Assembly: GCA_016808115.1 (NCBI GenBank)
Contig: JAEQBH010004550.1
Span: 372,001 to 436,000, forward strand
Origin: Tetrastigma voinierianum
Lineage: Eukaryota > Streptophyta > Magnoliopsida > Vitales > Vitaceae
Direction: 5' to 3'
DNA: 64,000 nucleotides
In this document: positions 10,441-20,820 of the stretch, one piece after another
Layout of the letters: every line of letters starts with the position of its first letter
How positions within the stretch are numbered: the first letter of the stretch is position 1
Translations under genes and position numbers: made by a program
Notes under the pieces: model-generated
What the model was told of the DNA's origin: nothing
The model's input: only the letters and a program-made list of their open reading frames with translations
Databases searched by the model: none

Positions 10441-11450
10441 AGTACATGATTGATGTCCTCATGAACCCTTAACTGCTGCTTGCCGGGTACTTGATTTTGC
10501 TAACAGTTTCCACAACCATTTCCTTGTAACAAATCTTGCATGCACAACTTATTCTCTGATATAATTACATGAGTGACTTATCATAGAGGATTTCTTATCC
10601 CAATCTTGAAGAAGAAACCTGGCTGTCTAGAATTTCACCAACAAAATCTTTATCCTAATGTTCTTTATGAAGAACACAATATCAAAAATATAATATATTC
10701 CATATCATCTATTCAAAACTTGTTTTCCAGGCATTTAATACTTCTTTGTCAGGAAATTGTTTGAGTTTTTCCAATTCACTCTTCCATTCATTTTTGCTTT
10801 TTGCATATAGAGAAGAACCCAAAACTTTAAAGGCTAAGGGGATGCCTTTAGTATAATTGAGTGCATGACCACACAGTTGCCTAAAATCTTCTATACCATG
10901 CTTATGTCTAAAGGCATGTAGACAAAATAGCTTGAGAGCTTCATCATTGTCTAATTTCTTAGCTTCGTATGTTGCATCCACTTCTTGGCAATTTAGTAGA
11001 TGTCAATCTCTAGTTGTTATGATAATTGACTTCCAAACCAAACGATTATGAACTCTGCTAGTCTCTCCATTTGTTTATCGTTGATCCACATCATCTCAAG
11101 AATAATAGAACCTTCCTAGAGTGGAGGGGACATCCGCTATAGAGTTGATTCCTTTATTGATCTTGAACTTGGATTCCTTTCCTTCAAAATTTGTGAAAGG
11201 AGTTCCATTCGTAAATAAGGTAGACCATATTTTTGTGACTGTTCTCTAACATTTGAAAGAAAGCAACAACCTTCAAATTGAGTGTAGATCCTCTCATAAA
11301 CAACTTTAGCAATGATTGTCTTACCTATGCTAGCCATGCCCCAAATTCCTATCATTCGAACATCAAATGATCCAGACATAATAAGATCCATTGCCTCTAT
11401 GTGGGGCTCTATCCCAAGGCCCTTCATGTAACTTGAAAGATATGCCAACT
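10441..11450 (-). pseudogene. NB-ARC exon(s) of TNL 1
   Basis: This is the nucleotide-binding switch of the receptor. An open stretch at 11,448-11,137 begins with the NBS linker and carries a P-loop altered to GMASIGKT, then FEGCCFLSNVRE (RNBS-A). Around 11,110-11,010 kinase-2 (DDVDQ, after a stop) and RNBS-B (IIITTRD) follow. The stretch 10,981-10,709 has the ARC1 region with GIPLAFKVLGSSLY. At 10,700-10,570 a degraded ARC2 is visible. Near 10,530 the MHD motif reads MQD and is followed by a stop. The VHEDINHVL motif and a GTAAG-like donor follow at about 10,450. Several frameshifts make this a pseudogene. Confidence 0.85.
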
Positions 11451-13004
11451 TGATTTATTCAAAATATGTCTAACAATTTCCTCAATAAGTTTGGATTCAT
11501 GCCTGTCAAATTCAAGAATAAAAAATAATAAGAATCCATAAACAGAGAAAGAAAAAATATCAAATATAAAAGTACATGGATTGATTCTTCACAACTGGAA
11601 AATAAAATGTGTATTAAATCAAACTTAAAAAGGTGAAGCTAAAGTTCAAATTACTTATCCTACTTTCTGTGCTATTCAGGTAGCATCTGAAGCTAATGAG
11701 ATAAGATACGATAAATCGAGATATTATAATTAAGCTAGAGCCACACCTAATACGAGTGTCATACGAAAAGAGCAATGGTGATGCGGGGATTGAGAACTGA
11801 GTGAGATCAACAAGCACATGGCATGGTACAAAATGGAAATGGAACTTAGCTGGATACATATGCCCCTGGCATGATGGTATTCGACAAAAACGAAGAAACA
11901 CATGTAGTTGGAAAGAATTACCTATCCCGTGAATCCACGTCAAATTCACTCTTTCTTTTCCATTCTCATTTTCCCGGCTCACGAGCATAATTTTCTCTCC
12001 CTCTTCAATTCTATTATGTTTATTTTCTCTGCGTGCGGGTTTGTGCGGGTGGCTAAGTAGGCTAACCCAATTCGACCTAACATCATGAGAATCAAAGGGA
12101 GTAGTTTGGGAGTTTGAAGCGAGAATTTGCGAAACTACCACTATACAACATGTGAGAGAAGGATTCCCTCTCATAGCTTCTCGTATGCGAGAAAAAGAGA
12201 ATATGACTTCTTCAGTCCTCGAATTTTTTGGAAAGAATTCATATCTCTTGAATTGTTTTCCCTTGAATTTCTTTTCTTTCATGAAAATATGAGGGGTAAG
12301 GTACTTGTGTTGTTACAACATAATGGTTCTCGTGTATCATGAATTAAAATTTCATGACTTGAGACAAGAAAGTTTTGTAAGTGAGAAAGGGGTTCATTTT
12401 GTTCCTTAAGCTCCTCACCCTCTTTTGTTCCTATGTTTTCTACCAACATTGGGCATGTCATTCTCGACCCAAAGTGAATGTCGGAAGTTCAGGTTGTTCA
12501 TCCATCTCTTCTTTCACCTCCCTACATCCCAATTATCACTTCCAGATCACTAAACTCTAGGCCATTTTTTTTTTGTTATTTTTCACTTATTTTTATAGCG
12601 CGTGGGTGTCGGTAGGATTGCGGACCTGAGGAACTCCAACTAGGGGGCCATTGAGAGCAGCAAAGACCAGGACCAAGTGAACTACTCTCAATTCTATTTT
12701 CACTTTCTTTGAGAGATCTTCAGCTTTTTGCTAATATAATCGGGAAAAGAAAAGACAAAAGCTTTTGAATCTCACATTTTCTATTTGATTTCTCCCAAAG
12801 GAAGAATGAAAAAATAATAAAAAGAAAAAAGAAACCTAAGCCCCGATCCAACCCAGTGATATATTTGTATAATCCATTTACGCATATGCATATAAAAAAT
12901 TCATTTTGATAATTCACCTCATATTGATGCATAACTAAACATATATCACATGAATTAAGGAAGATGTCATAATAAACAAGAAGAAACGTGGGGAGATGAA
13001 AAGA
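11451..13004. other. Non-coding stretch between NB-ARC and TIR traces
   Basis: This is the intron side of TNL 1 plus foreign or unidentified DNA. At about 11,915-11,940 the minus strand reads a WDSRDR-like end followed by GTAATTC, identical in layout to the TIR-exon donor of TNL 2 near 44,020, so a third TIR exon end survives here. The 222-codon antisense frame at 11,614-12,282 runs through this region and has no domain character. At 12,598-12,700 a short GC-richer segment of unknown origin is present. Confidence 0.5.
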
Positions 13005-13450
13005 ATGACCTATTTAGTTATCCATCCAGAGTATGGCTAATTCAATTAGCTAAGCCCGGCCGCTTTCATTCTTCCTGTACATTTCTTCATGCTTTGCAAT
13101 GCCTGCCAAACTCCACATTTGATGTCTTACATGAGAAGGGATCCATATTATAAGCGGTAGGGCTTTATAATCTACTCTTTGGCCTTACTCGATAATCTTG
13201 GCTAAACTCATCCGGACACCAACTTAGAAAACTCATAATTTATGGGAGAATATGATTATGAAGGCTTCGATTCTTCAATGGCGTTTAAGAGCACTAGAGA
13301 TATTTGTTCTCCTCTCCTAAGTTTGTCATCCATGAAAGTGTTGATTCTGTTTTGACTAAGCGCCGTGTAAACATGATCGGTGAAGATTTTACGGGTGTCC
13401 TCTCTTCACAAAACTAATGAAGACTATCATATTTCAATTAGTGGGTTGGA
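13005..13450 (-). pseudogene. TIR exon copy B of TNL 1
   Basis: TIR domains are NADases that start TNL signalling. From 13,450 downward the minus strand reads, with frame changes, a KYD start, DTRKIFTDHVYTALSQNRI, INTFMDDKLRRGEQIS, LLNAIEES and then, from about 13,200, DPSHVRHQMWSLAG and AKHEE. It ends at about 13,010 in a SGW-like motif followed by GTCATTC, a weakened version of the donor GTAATTC in TNL 2. The central part lacks a continuous frame. Confidence 0.75.
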
Positions 13451-14039
13451 AGAAAGAAAGAAGAAGGAAATGGAAGAAGATAAAACCTTTTGAAGTGATT
13501 TATCATTAAAGCCTTCCATTGATGGGTCACACGGCTTCCTGATTTATCATTTCTTTAAAAAATTTAAAAAAAAAGAAAAAAAAAAGAAAAAAAGAAAAAA
13601 ATATATGATTAGTTTAGTGAATATCTAACAGAACGTAAAGAAAATTGAAAGGGATGTTCAAACCACCTTAGCATTTGAAATTGCACATTCTGGGTTAAGA
13701 GTAATAAATTGTGGGAGTAAACATAATTGATGAAGAATTCGACTTATCTTATTAAGCGAAGTTCAAATACGGGATCATCTGATAAATCTATAATCCTAGA
13801 ACTTAAATTTGAATTTCATATTCAGTAATTTATTTTTTTATTTTTGTCTTTTCTTAGTTCCCTTGAATCAGTGAAAATCTATACAATATCATATAAACCA
13901 TCTTATCTAATTGCTAAGTTCCAAAGCTTTGATTTATAAGTTCATCATTTTTTATCAGAGTGCATTTGATAATGATTTTAGAGAACTTTTCTCACCATAT
14001 TCTTAAATGGTTCCCAATGTCGACATTGACGAAAATCAA

Positions 14040-14335
14040 CGTCGACTTAGACACTGACTTATCGACGGTGGGATTTGGAGGAGAAATTTGGAAGAATTAC
14101 AATCTTTGATAGTTCATCCAAACACCAGCTTGAAGAATCATAGTTTTTTCCGAGAAAATAATGACGGAAAACCTCGATCGATCTACTGTAGGAATGCTGG
14201 AGATATTTTTTTTGCCTTTTGACAAAGGGTTGCAAGGAGATGGTCAGTAAAGCTTTGGCGGGTATCTTCACCTCTGAAACTAAGGAAGACATCATACTTC
14301 CATTGATGGGTGGAAGAGGAAGAAGAAGAAGCCAT
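14040..14335 (-). pseudogene. TIR exon copy A of TNL 1 (5' part)
   Basis: A start codon at 14,335-14,333 opens a serine-rich leader, then YDVFLSFRGEDTR and QSFTDHL, the standard N-terminus of a plant TIR. The frame is lost after LCQK. Sequence equivalent to the DDELKRGEE segment is deleted, ISPAFLQ survives, and KNYDSSSWCLDELSKI is seen in another frame at about 14,165-14,095. The exon stops there without its second half, so it is a truncated upstream duplicate of copy B. Confidence 0.8.
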
Positions 14336-15415
14336 TGCAGACCTGGAGGAAGAAGGCTTTGAAGACCCCGAGTAGCTTAATTTGGGAGCGTATCATGAAA
14401 GGTAGTTCAATGAAGACCAAATAAACAAGAGTCTGGGTTCAAAATGAGCCTTTTATACAAAAATAAATAAAATTCATTGTAGTCCTCATATGAAACTATT
14501 ATAGTATTATTACTATTATAGTATTATTCAATATGAAACTATTATAGTTAAATTACAAAAGCAGGTTATATTATGTGGTAGAGCTTTATTATCCTTATGG
14601 TCCCTTTTGATTATGGAGATTAGTTTGAGTGTGATATGGCTTAAAGATGTCTTTTGTGTGTGCACAAATCCGCTTAGGACATCTCATGGTTTGACAAAAA
14701 AATTATAGTATTATTCAATATGCCCCTTATGCCATGAAGAGAGATATTCTTAATTTTTTTTTTTTAAATCTAATTTAGAAGCTAGTATGATAGATGCTTA
14801 GAATTTTAGAAAAAAATATAATTTAGAAACTTTTATTTTTAACCAAGTCAATGAGTAGGGCTTTAGTTCAAAAATAAACGCAATTACTAGGTGTAGGATT
14901 GTTTTAAAATGAAACCACAATTATCAATTAAACTCTAACTTATATTAAAATATATATATTAAAAAAACTTATATTAAATTTAAAAAAAAAAAAAAAAAAG
15001 CATCTCTCTTAGATGTCATAAGAGGACTACATTGAACAATAGTTTTAAAAATAGCCTAGAATAAGTTTTTTTTTTTTAAATAAAAATGTCATTTTGTTCC
15101 CAAACTCAATAAATAAAGAAACCAAAAAATATTTTTATTTTATGATGAATATTTAAAATATGAAACCAAAATAGTAAATTGAAGTTATTTTACATTATTA
15201 CTTTAGAAGAGGAATCAAAATACTACCTAGGTATGATGAATCAAAATTCTACTTAGAAGTAGGAGTTTGCTAATACTTTTATAAAACTTATCCAAATATA
15301 GAAATGAAGGAGAAATTGAATGAGATTTCATTTCCCACTCTCCATTCTCTCGTGCAAAACACATCCTAAAAGTCAAGAAGAGGGCACTATGAGAAGTGTT
15401 AAATTTAAGGTTTAA
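14336..15415. other. AT-rich region upstream of TNL 1
   Basis: Nothing coding is recognised. The first 200 bp could hold the 5' UTR and promoter of the original TNL. The rest is AT-rich intergenic DNA with poly-A/T runs. An internal short repeat (AATCAAAATNCTAC) occurs at 15,212 and 15,237. Confidence 0.5.
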
Positions 15416-15497
15416 ATTGAAAGAAGGGTTTTAGAGTGAGAAACAATAAAGTTAAGGTTTTAAATTTCTGAGATGGAAGGCCTTGAGCAATGTTCCT
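15416..15497 (+). repeat. Left fragment of the outer copia 5' LTR
   Basis: It aligns with about 32,835-32,905 of the 3' LTR (TTTAGAGTGAG, AAACAA, then GATGGAAGGCC). It ends at the CACTA target site CCT. Upstream of about 15,416 the alignment is lost. Confidence 0.8.
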
Positions 15498-16345
15498 CAC
15501 TCTGAGAAAAATCGAATTAGAGACGAATTTAGAGACGGACCTTATCGAGTCTCTAAATGAGAAACAGTTAGCATGCTAATTAATTAGAGACGGAATTTCC
15601 GTCTCTAAATAGAGACGGAATGATTTCCGTCTCAGATTTGAGACAGATCTGAGACGGAAATTATTCCGTCTCTATTTAGAGACGGAAATAGAAACCGAAT
15701 AATTTTCGTCTCTAATTAGAGACGGAATCTGAGACGGAAATCATTCCGTCTCTATTTAGAGACGGAAATAGAGACCGAATAATTTCCGTCTCTAATCAGA
15801 GACGGAAAAAAGCCGTCTTTGATTAGAGACGGAAAATTCGGTCTCTATTTCCGTCTCTAAATAGAGGGACGGGAATGATTTCAGAATCTCGAATTTGGGG
15901 CGGAAATTGTCCGTCTCTATTTAGAAGACGAAATAGGGCCGAATAATTCCGTCTCTAATCGAAGACGGAGGAAAAATCCGTCTTTGATTAGAGACGGAAA
16001 TTTGATCCTATTTGGTCTCTAAATAGAGAGCGGAGTGTTCCGTCCCAATGAGCGGGGTATTAGTCTCTATTTAGAGACGGAAATAGAGACCGAATAATTT
16101 CCGTCTTTAATCAGAGACGGAAAAATTCCGTCTTTGATTAGAGACGGAAAGTTCGGTCTCTATTTCCGTCTCTAAATAGAGACGGATTTTATTCCGTCTC
16201 TGATTAGAGACGGAAATTATTCGGTCTCTATTTCCGTCTCTAAATAGAGACGGAATAATTTCCGTCTCAAATTTGGGACGGAAATCATTCCGTCTCTATT
16301 TAGAGACTGAAATAGAGACCGAATAATCCGTCTCTGAATTCCATT
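15498..16345. repeat. Left CACTA subterminal repeat array
   Basis: Dozens of GAGACGG and its complement CCGTCTC are arranged as alternating direct and inverted copies (for example GAGACGGAAAT...ATTCCGTCTC), giving large potential hairpins. Subterminal arrays of this sort bind the CACTA-encoded DNA-binding protein. A GGTCTC variant alternates with the main motif. Confidence 0.9.
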
Positions 16346-16865
16346 TCTAATTATTGACCTTTTGAAAAAAAAAAAGTATGAGACTAAAAAATTCGAAATC
16401 TCTTTGTCCCTCAAAACAATACCAAGTTTTATCTAATATTTGTTTTATTTTTGAAAATATCATATTTGTCTATCTTTGGTCCTATAATATCTTTGTATTT
16501 TTTCTACTTTTATAAGTAATGAAAAAAACACAAAAATGAAAAAAAGAACTAAATAATTTGTTTATAAATAAAAAGTCTAGAATCACAACATATACTAGTT
16601 ACCTCAATTGAAAAACATATACCCTATAATAACAATAAATTAGAAAATGGTCCAAAATTTTCTCCACATCATATCCAAGGGAAAAAAAAAACTCGAGCAC
16701 ATATGCACAAATAAATTATAAATTAATCATTTTAGTTTTAAAAAATGAATTAATTAAGCTTTCTTAATTAAAAAACCAATACTTTGATTTTTTGTCTATT
16801 ATTGTTGAATATAGTTAATTTAAAATTTCTTTCATTTTAACAAAATGTCAAAATTTCTCCATCAA

Positions 16866-16868
<3 letters not shown>

Positions 16869-16912
<44 letters not shown>
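16869..16912. repeat. (TA)n microsatellite
   Basis: An uninterrupted TA run of about 44 bp in the CACTA interior. Confidence 0.95.
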
Positions 16913-16917
<5 letters not shown>

Positions 16918-18004
16918 TTTAAAAAAAATGTTTGGGAGAAAAATAAAATGAATAAAAATAACGGAATAATTAGTTTTTAAAATAGAAATAACTAATTAAT
17001 TTACTCGAATAAGAACTTTATCTTTTTTTAAAAAAAAAAAAAAAAACAAAAAAGAACCTTCAAGAAAGGGGATATATATGAAACATAAGTAGAAATAGAA
17101 ATTAGGGGTAGTTAAATGATTGATTAGCTAATCATTTTAATTAGAAATAAAGTGAGAGTAGTTAAAATATTCAAATTAAATTTTAAAGCAGTTCATCACT
17201 AATTTTTAAATTACCGTTTTACTGCTTTATGTATAGAATAATGTAACTTTTGGATAATATTTTTTTATTTCTATTTTTATATTTTCAAGTTTATTAAATT
17301 TTAAAATATAAAAGTATAAAAAATAAAAATAAAACAAAATCATAAATAGTAATATGAATTTATATATATATACCATATATATATATATATTATACAAAAA
17401 TAAAAAATTTTTAATAAAAAGAATACAAAATAATGAGTAAATAAAAATATTTTAAAAATATTTAGTAGATTTTCCAAATAAGTCAGAAAATAATATTTTA
17501 TATTATCAAATGAATTGAAAATAAGAAATTAAAAATCATAAAATTTGTGCAATTAAAAAAAAAAAAAAAAAGATAGACATAATAGATAGGTTGGATGGAA
17601 ATTGAGTGGGTCAGGAGGGTGCACAGATTGATGAGGCTAGGCGTTGGGTAGGTTTGTTGGGCAAAAAATTAATTTATTAAATATATTTTTGTTTCATTAA
17701 GTTATATAATATTATGTTTAATTTTAATAGTTTAATGGACCCTTTATTAAATAAATAATGACAAGACCATTACTTATCCTTAAGCATAATTCCCCTATAA
17801 ATCTTTGGTAAGAACATGTAGAGGCTACTTCTAAACATAGGCGACATGTGATAAATTAGATGTTCATAATTCTCAATTTCCATCCGACATATAATATGAT
17901 GGTGAGTCGATTTCTAAAGTGATGAAGAGATAGAAGATCGATAGCAGGTGTGTGTGTGGCGCCACGGTGATGACTTGTCTTTTATTTAATTCCACAAAAT
18001 AAAA

Positions 18005-18480
18005 TTTCTGGATTCAAATAGCGTATCGCACCAAAACACTAATGTTTTGAAATCAAATCCTAATCTCCACTGTTCATAATGAATATTTATGAGTTAAGAA
18101 ACTCTCCTCCAAATTTTAGATAGATCACACCACAGACGAAGAGGGATCGAACCTCTGATGAAATCTGGACAGTGAAGAGAAAAACTCCGATTTTCATCTT
18201 AAGCACCGGAAATATAACTACGCTTCCATAATCAAATATGACTATTCGGGACTCAAAAAATCCAATCTTCACCGCTCAGAATGAGTTTCATTTTATGAGT
18301 TAAACTCTCCTCCAAATTTCATAGATCACACCACCATCAAGCGGATCGGGCTCGATGAAATCTGGATGTTGAAGAGAAAACTTCGATTTTCTATCTTAAA
18401 ACTCGAAATATAGCCACTGCTTCCATACTGAAATATGAACATCATGATCAAAATCTAATCTCCACCATTCATAAATCTAG
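18005..18480. repeat. ~200-bp tandem duplication inside the CACTA element
   Basis: Two diverged copies, starting near 18,064 and 18,267, share GAGTTAA...CTCTCCTCCAAATTT, GATCACACCAC, GATGAAATCTGGA and GAAGAGAAAA. A third copy begins near 18,455 (AATCTCCACCATTCATAA) and breaks off. Confidence 0.75.
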
Positions 18481-19154
18481 ATCAATGTCTTATCATAAAC
18501 ATACCCAAATTCAGAACAATCGACTATAAAAACAATGATCAAAGTCTTACACTAAAATCGTCAAATTGAAACAAAATCAACAACTATTGGTTCTAATAAG
18601 TATAATCTTTCAAATGGAATCTACAAATATAATTCTCAGACCGTTTCATGACCTATATCTATGTATTATTTCAATCATATCCAAAATATAAAGGACGGTA
18701 ACGGTTAAACAAATGAAACAAACTCTTTACCTTGAACTTGCTAATGCTAAACCGATTTTAAAATCTAAAAATAACTTCCTAACTATGAAAATTCAACCAT
18801 TGAAATTTCCACGAGGACCATCCAGTGATTTCTGTTGTTGATTGTGAATGTTATATCAAAATTTGAAATTGATCGCTAAAGTTTTTGATTGTCCGATCGA
18901 TATCAAATTCCTGATCTCTCTCATTCCTTCTCTTATTTATTTCTTCTTTTCTTTCTCTCCATTTTCTCTTACTCTCATTTTTCTTCTTTTCCTATTTTTC
19001 CTTTGGGCTCCACTCATCACTCTCTCATTTTCTTGCTTTTCATGAAAATACTTAGTTGCTATATTCCATGAAAAAAAAGCCTAACACAGAAGCATGAGGT
19101 TTGAAATTTCAACAAAAATACAAAATAATTTATTTCACCGATATTTGGATTCAA

Positions 19155-19850
19155 GGCTTTGTTTGATAGAATGAAAATTAGTGTCAAAACTAAGGCCAAA
19201 ATTCGTTGGCCGAATTTTATAAGTATTGAATATGTACTCAGAAATTAAAAATTGTTTGATACATCGACAATTAAATACTGAAGATAAATATATTGTTTGA
19301 TAACGGTAAATGTTGAATACTGAAAATTATGTATTTTACATATTTACCTTTATTATCATTAAATTACATATTATCCAAAATAAATAGAGTTTCTAATAAT
19401 ATTTTATTTTTCACTATAATTATTAATTATTGTAAATAACATTTTACAAAAAATATGTAAAAAATATTTATTCTAATAATATTATCCAAAAAAAAGACAT
19501 AAATATGTTTAAAAATAACCAATGAATCTAAACTTCTTTTTAAAACTATCCAAACTATCCAAGAGATATTTGCAAAGATATATTATTTATATGGTTTTGG
19601 TCCAATTTATTTTCATTAAATGTTTTTTTTGTCGACCGTATTCATACATTCCATCGTTGGTAGGTATTTACCTATTTATAAATTCAATGCTTTTCATTTA
19701 AAATAGTTTATCAAACAAATATAAGTAGCACCAAAATTCATATACAATTTTTTATATTATTATTATTTGAAGTCTTTCGACTTGTTTGATTGAAATTTTG
19801 AAAAGATAAATTTATACTCCAAACATTATTTAATATTTATCAAACAAAAT
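19155..19850. mobile_element. Possible MITE nested in the CACTA element
   Basis: The left end TTTGTTTGATAG and the right end TATCAAACAAA form an inverted repeat about 0.7 kb apart around AT-rich DNA. Internal TTGTTTGATA copies also occur, so the boundaries are uncertain and no target duplication was established. Confidence 0.35.
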
Positions 19851-19879
19851 AAGTAAGTAGGAAAGTGCTGAATATTTCT

Positions 19880-20820
19880 TTTCCTCCTCTTTTCATCTAC
19901 CGCCAAAATTTTCACCAAAAAATTTGACCTTCCTCACCAAACTCGAAACTTTCATGAGCGTGTTTTCCCCACCCAAGCAGCTCAAGGCATGGGAATCTCC
20001 GCTTCCCATTCCTCTTTTCCTCACTACCCACGCCCATTCTGTTCGGCCACGTCTCCCAAATCGCTCCCTCCTCCCTCTCCGACGACGACCCGCTTGGCTC
20101 CTCCTCCGATTCCTCCTCTTTTGTCGCCACCGCTCCCATTCCTCTGTTCAGAACCATCAACAAAGCCACGACCGCCGTCGCATCGACTCTTCGCTCCTTC
20201 GCCGCCTTGCCGACCGAAACCCCTTCACTTCCTCATCGGGTTATTCCTCCCACGGCGACGCATCCCCTCTCCGCCTTCACCCGGAGTTTTCCGTCACCGC
20301 CGTCTCCTCCACCAAAGCTCAATTCTCTTCCCAATTGAAAACTCCCTCTCCACCCCTAGACCGTCTCTGTCTCCTCCTATTCGCCTCGCCATTGTCGATC
20401 AAGCCATCCGACACGCACGGTAAAAGCGTACAAGACTATCCATCCCGCTTCAACCCAAATCAATCGACATCGTCAACATTGGACCTGCATTCCGCGGCCA
20501 ATTTGGCGTTCGTTTAGCCCTAGCTCTCCATTCCCTTCGATGGCCTGTGATTTGAGGGCTTCGCCACTACGAGGACTTACAACCGATGCGACGCAAGTCG
20601 CTAAAGTCATGATCACTAATCGATACTTGCGCGAGGGTGTTCGACTGGGAGTCTAAGTCGGTTGATGGGCTCAAGCCATACGACTTACACAAATCGATTG
20701 AGGATTTGTATGAGAAGATGCTGTCCAACCGACGCCTGGCTCGCCAGGAGAAGACTCACCTGCTGTCCATGAGCGGTGCAACTCCACCTCGTTAAATGAA
20801 AGAGTTTTGTCAATCGAGCC
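19880..20820 (+). pseudogene. Captured host-gene fragment (unidentified)
   Basis: A GC-rich, C/T-rich island stands out against the AT-rich CACTA interior. It has the composition of a plant coding exon with a Ser/Pro-rich N-terminus. Readable pieces in different frames include a run with ILFGHVSQIAPSSLSDDD followed by TINKATTAVAST at about 20,030-20,190. Another piece, at about 20,660-20,795, reads VDGLKPYDLHKSIEDLYEKM and then ARQEKTHLL before a stop. Frameshifts separate the pieces. I do not recognise the parent gene. Capture by the transposon is inferred from position and composition. Confidence 0.55.

Larger units (their letters stand above)
31..14335 (-). pseudogene. TNL resistance-gene pseudogene 1 (whole locus)
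   Basis: This is an intracellular immune receptor of the TIR-NB-ARC-LRR class, read right to left. Domain order on the minus strand is TIR remnants (14,335-13,005), NB-ARC (11,450-10,441), the LRR entry exons (about 10,165-9,780), LRR (9,766-9,225 and 1,430-929) and C-JID (640-31). The order and sequence match the second TNL at 39.4-44.5 kb. The gene is broken in at least three ways: a ~7.8-kb repeat-filled insertion inside the LRR exon, frameshifts and stops in nearly every domain, and a changed MHD motif (MQD). A duplicated, partial TIR exon lies upstream. No single open frame spans more than part of a domain. That it is a TNL is certain from domain order; that it is dead is very likely, since the insertion cannot be explained by sequencing error. 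Confidence 0.9.
16346..19879. other. AT-rich CACTA interior, left part
   Basis: No transposase-like frame is visible. It contains a (TA)n run (16,869-16,912), poly-A/T tracts, a tandem duplication (18,005-18,480) and, at 19,155-19,850, a possible MITE. Short open frames here are not credible. Confidence 0.6.

Noticed and set aside
11614..12282. 222-codon minus-strand frame between NB-ARC and TIR traces
   Set aside because: Runs across the old TIR-exon donor site and intron-like sequence; no domain pattern and composition like non-coding DNA.
15227..15231. CTAGG as the left target duplication of the outer copia element (CTAGG also follows the 3' LTR at 33,350)
   Set aside because: The sequence after 15,231 does not align with the LTR start, and the pentamer lies in a local short repeat, so the match is probably chance.
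20041..20517. Two long overlapping plus-strand frames in the CACTA gene fragment as an intact gene
   Set aside because: Neither frame is continuous with the peptide pieces that look coding; C/T-rich composition keeps several frames open at once.
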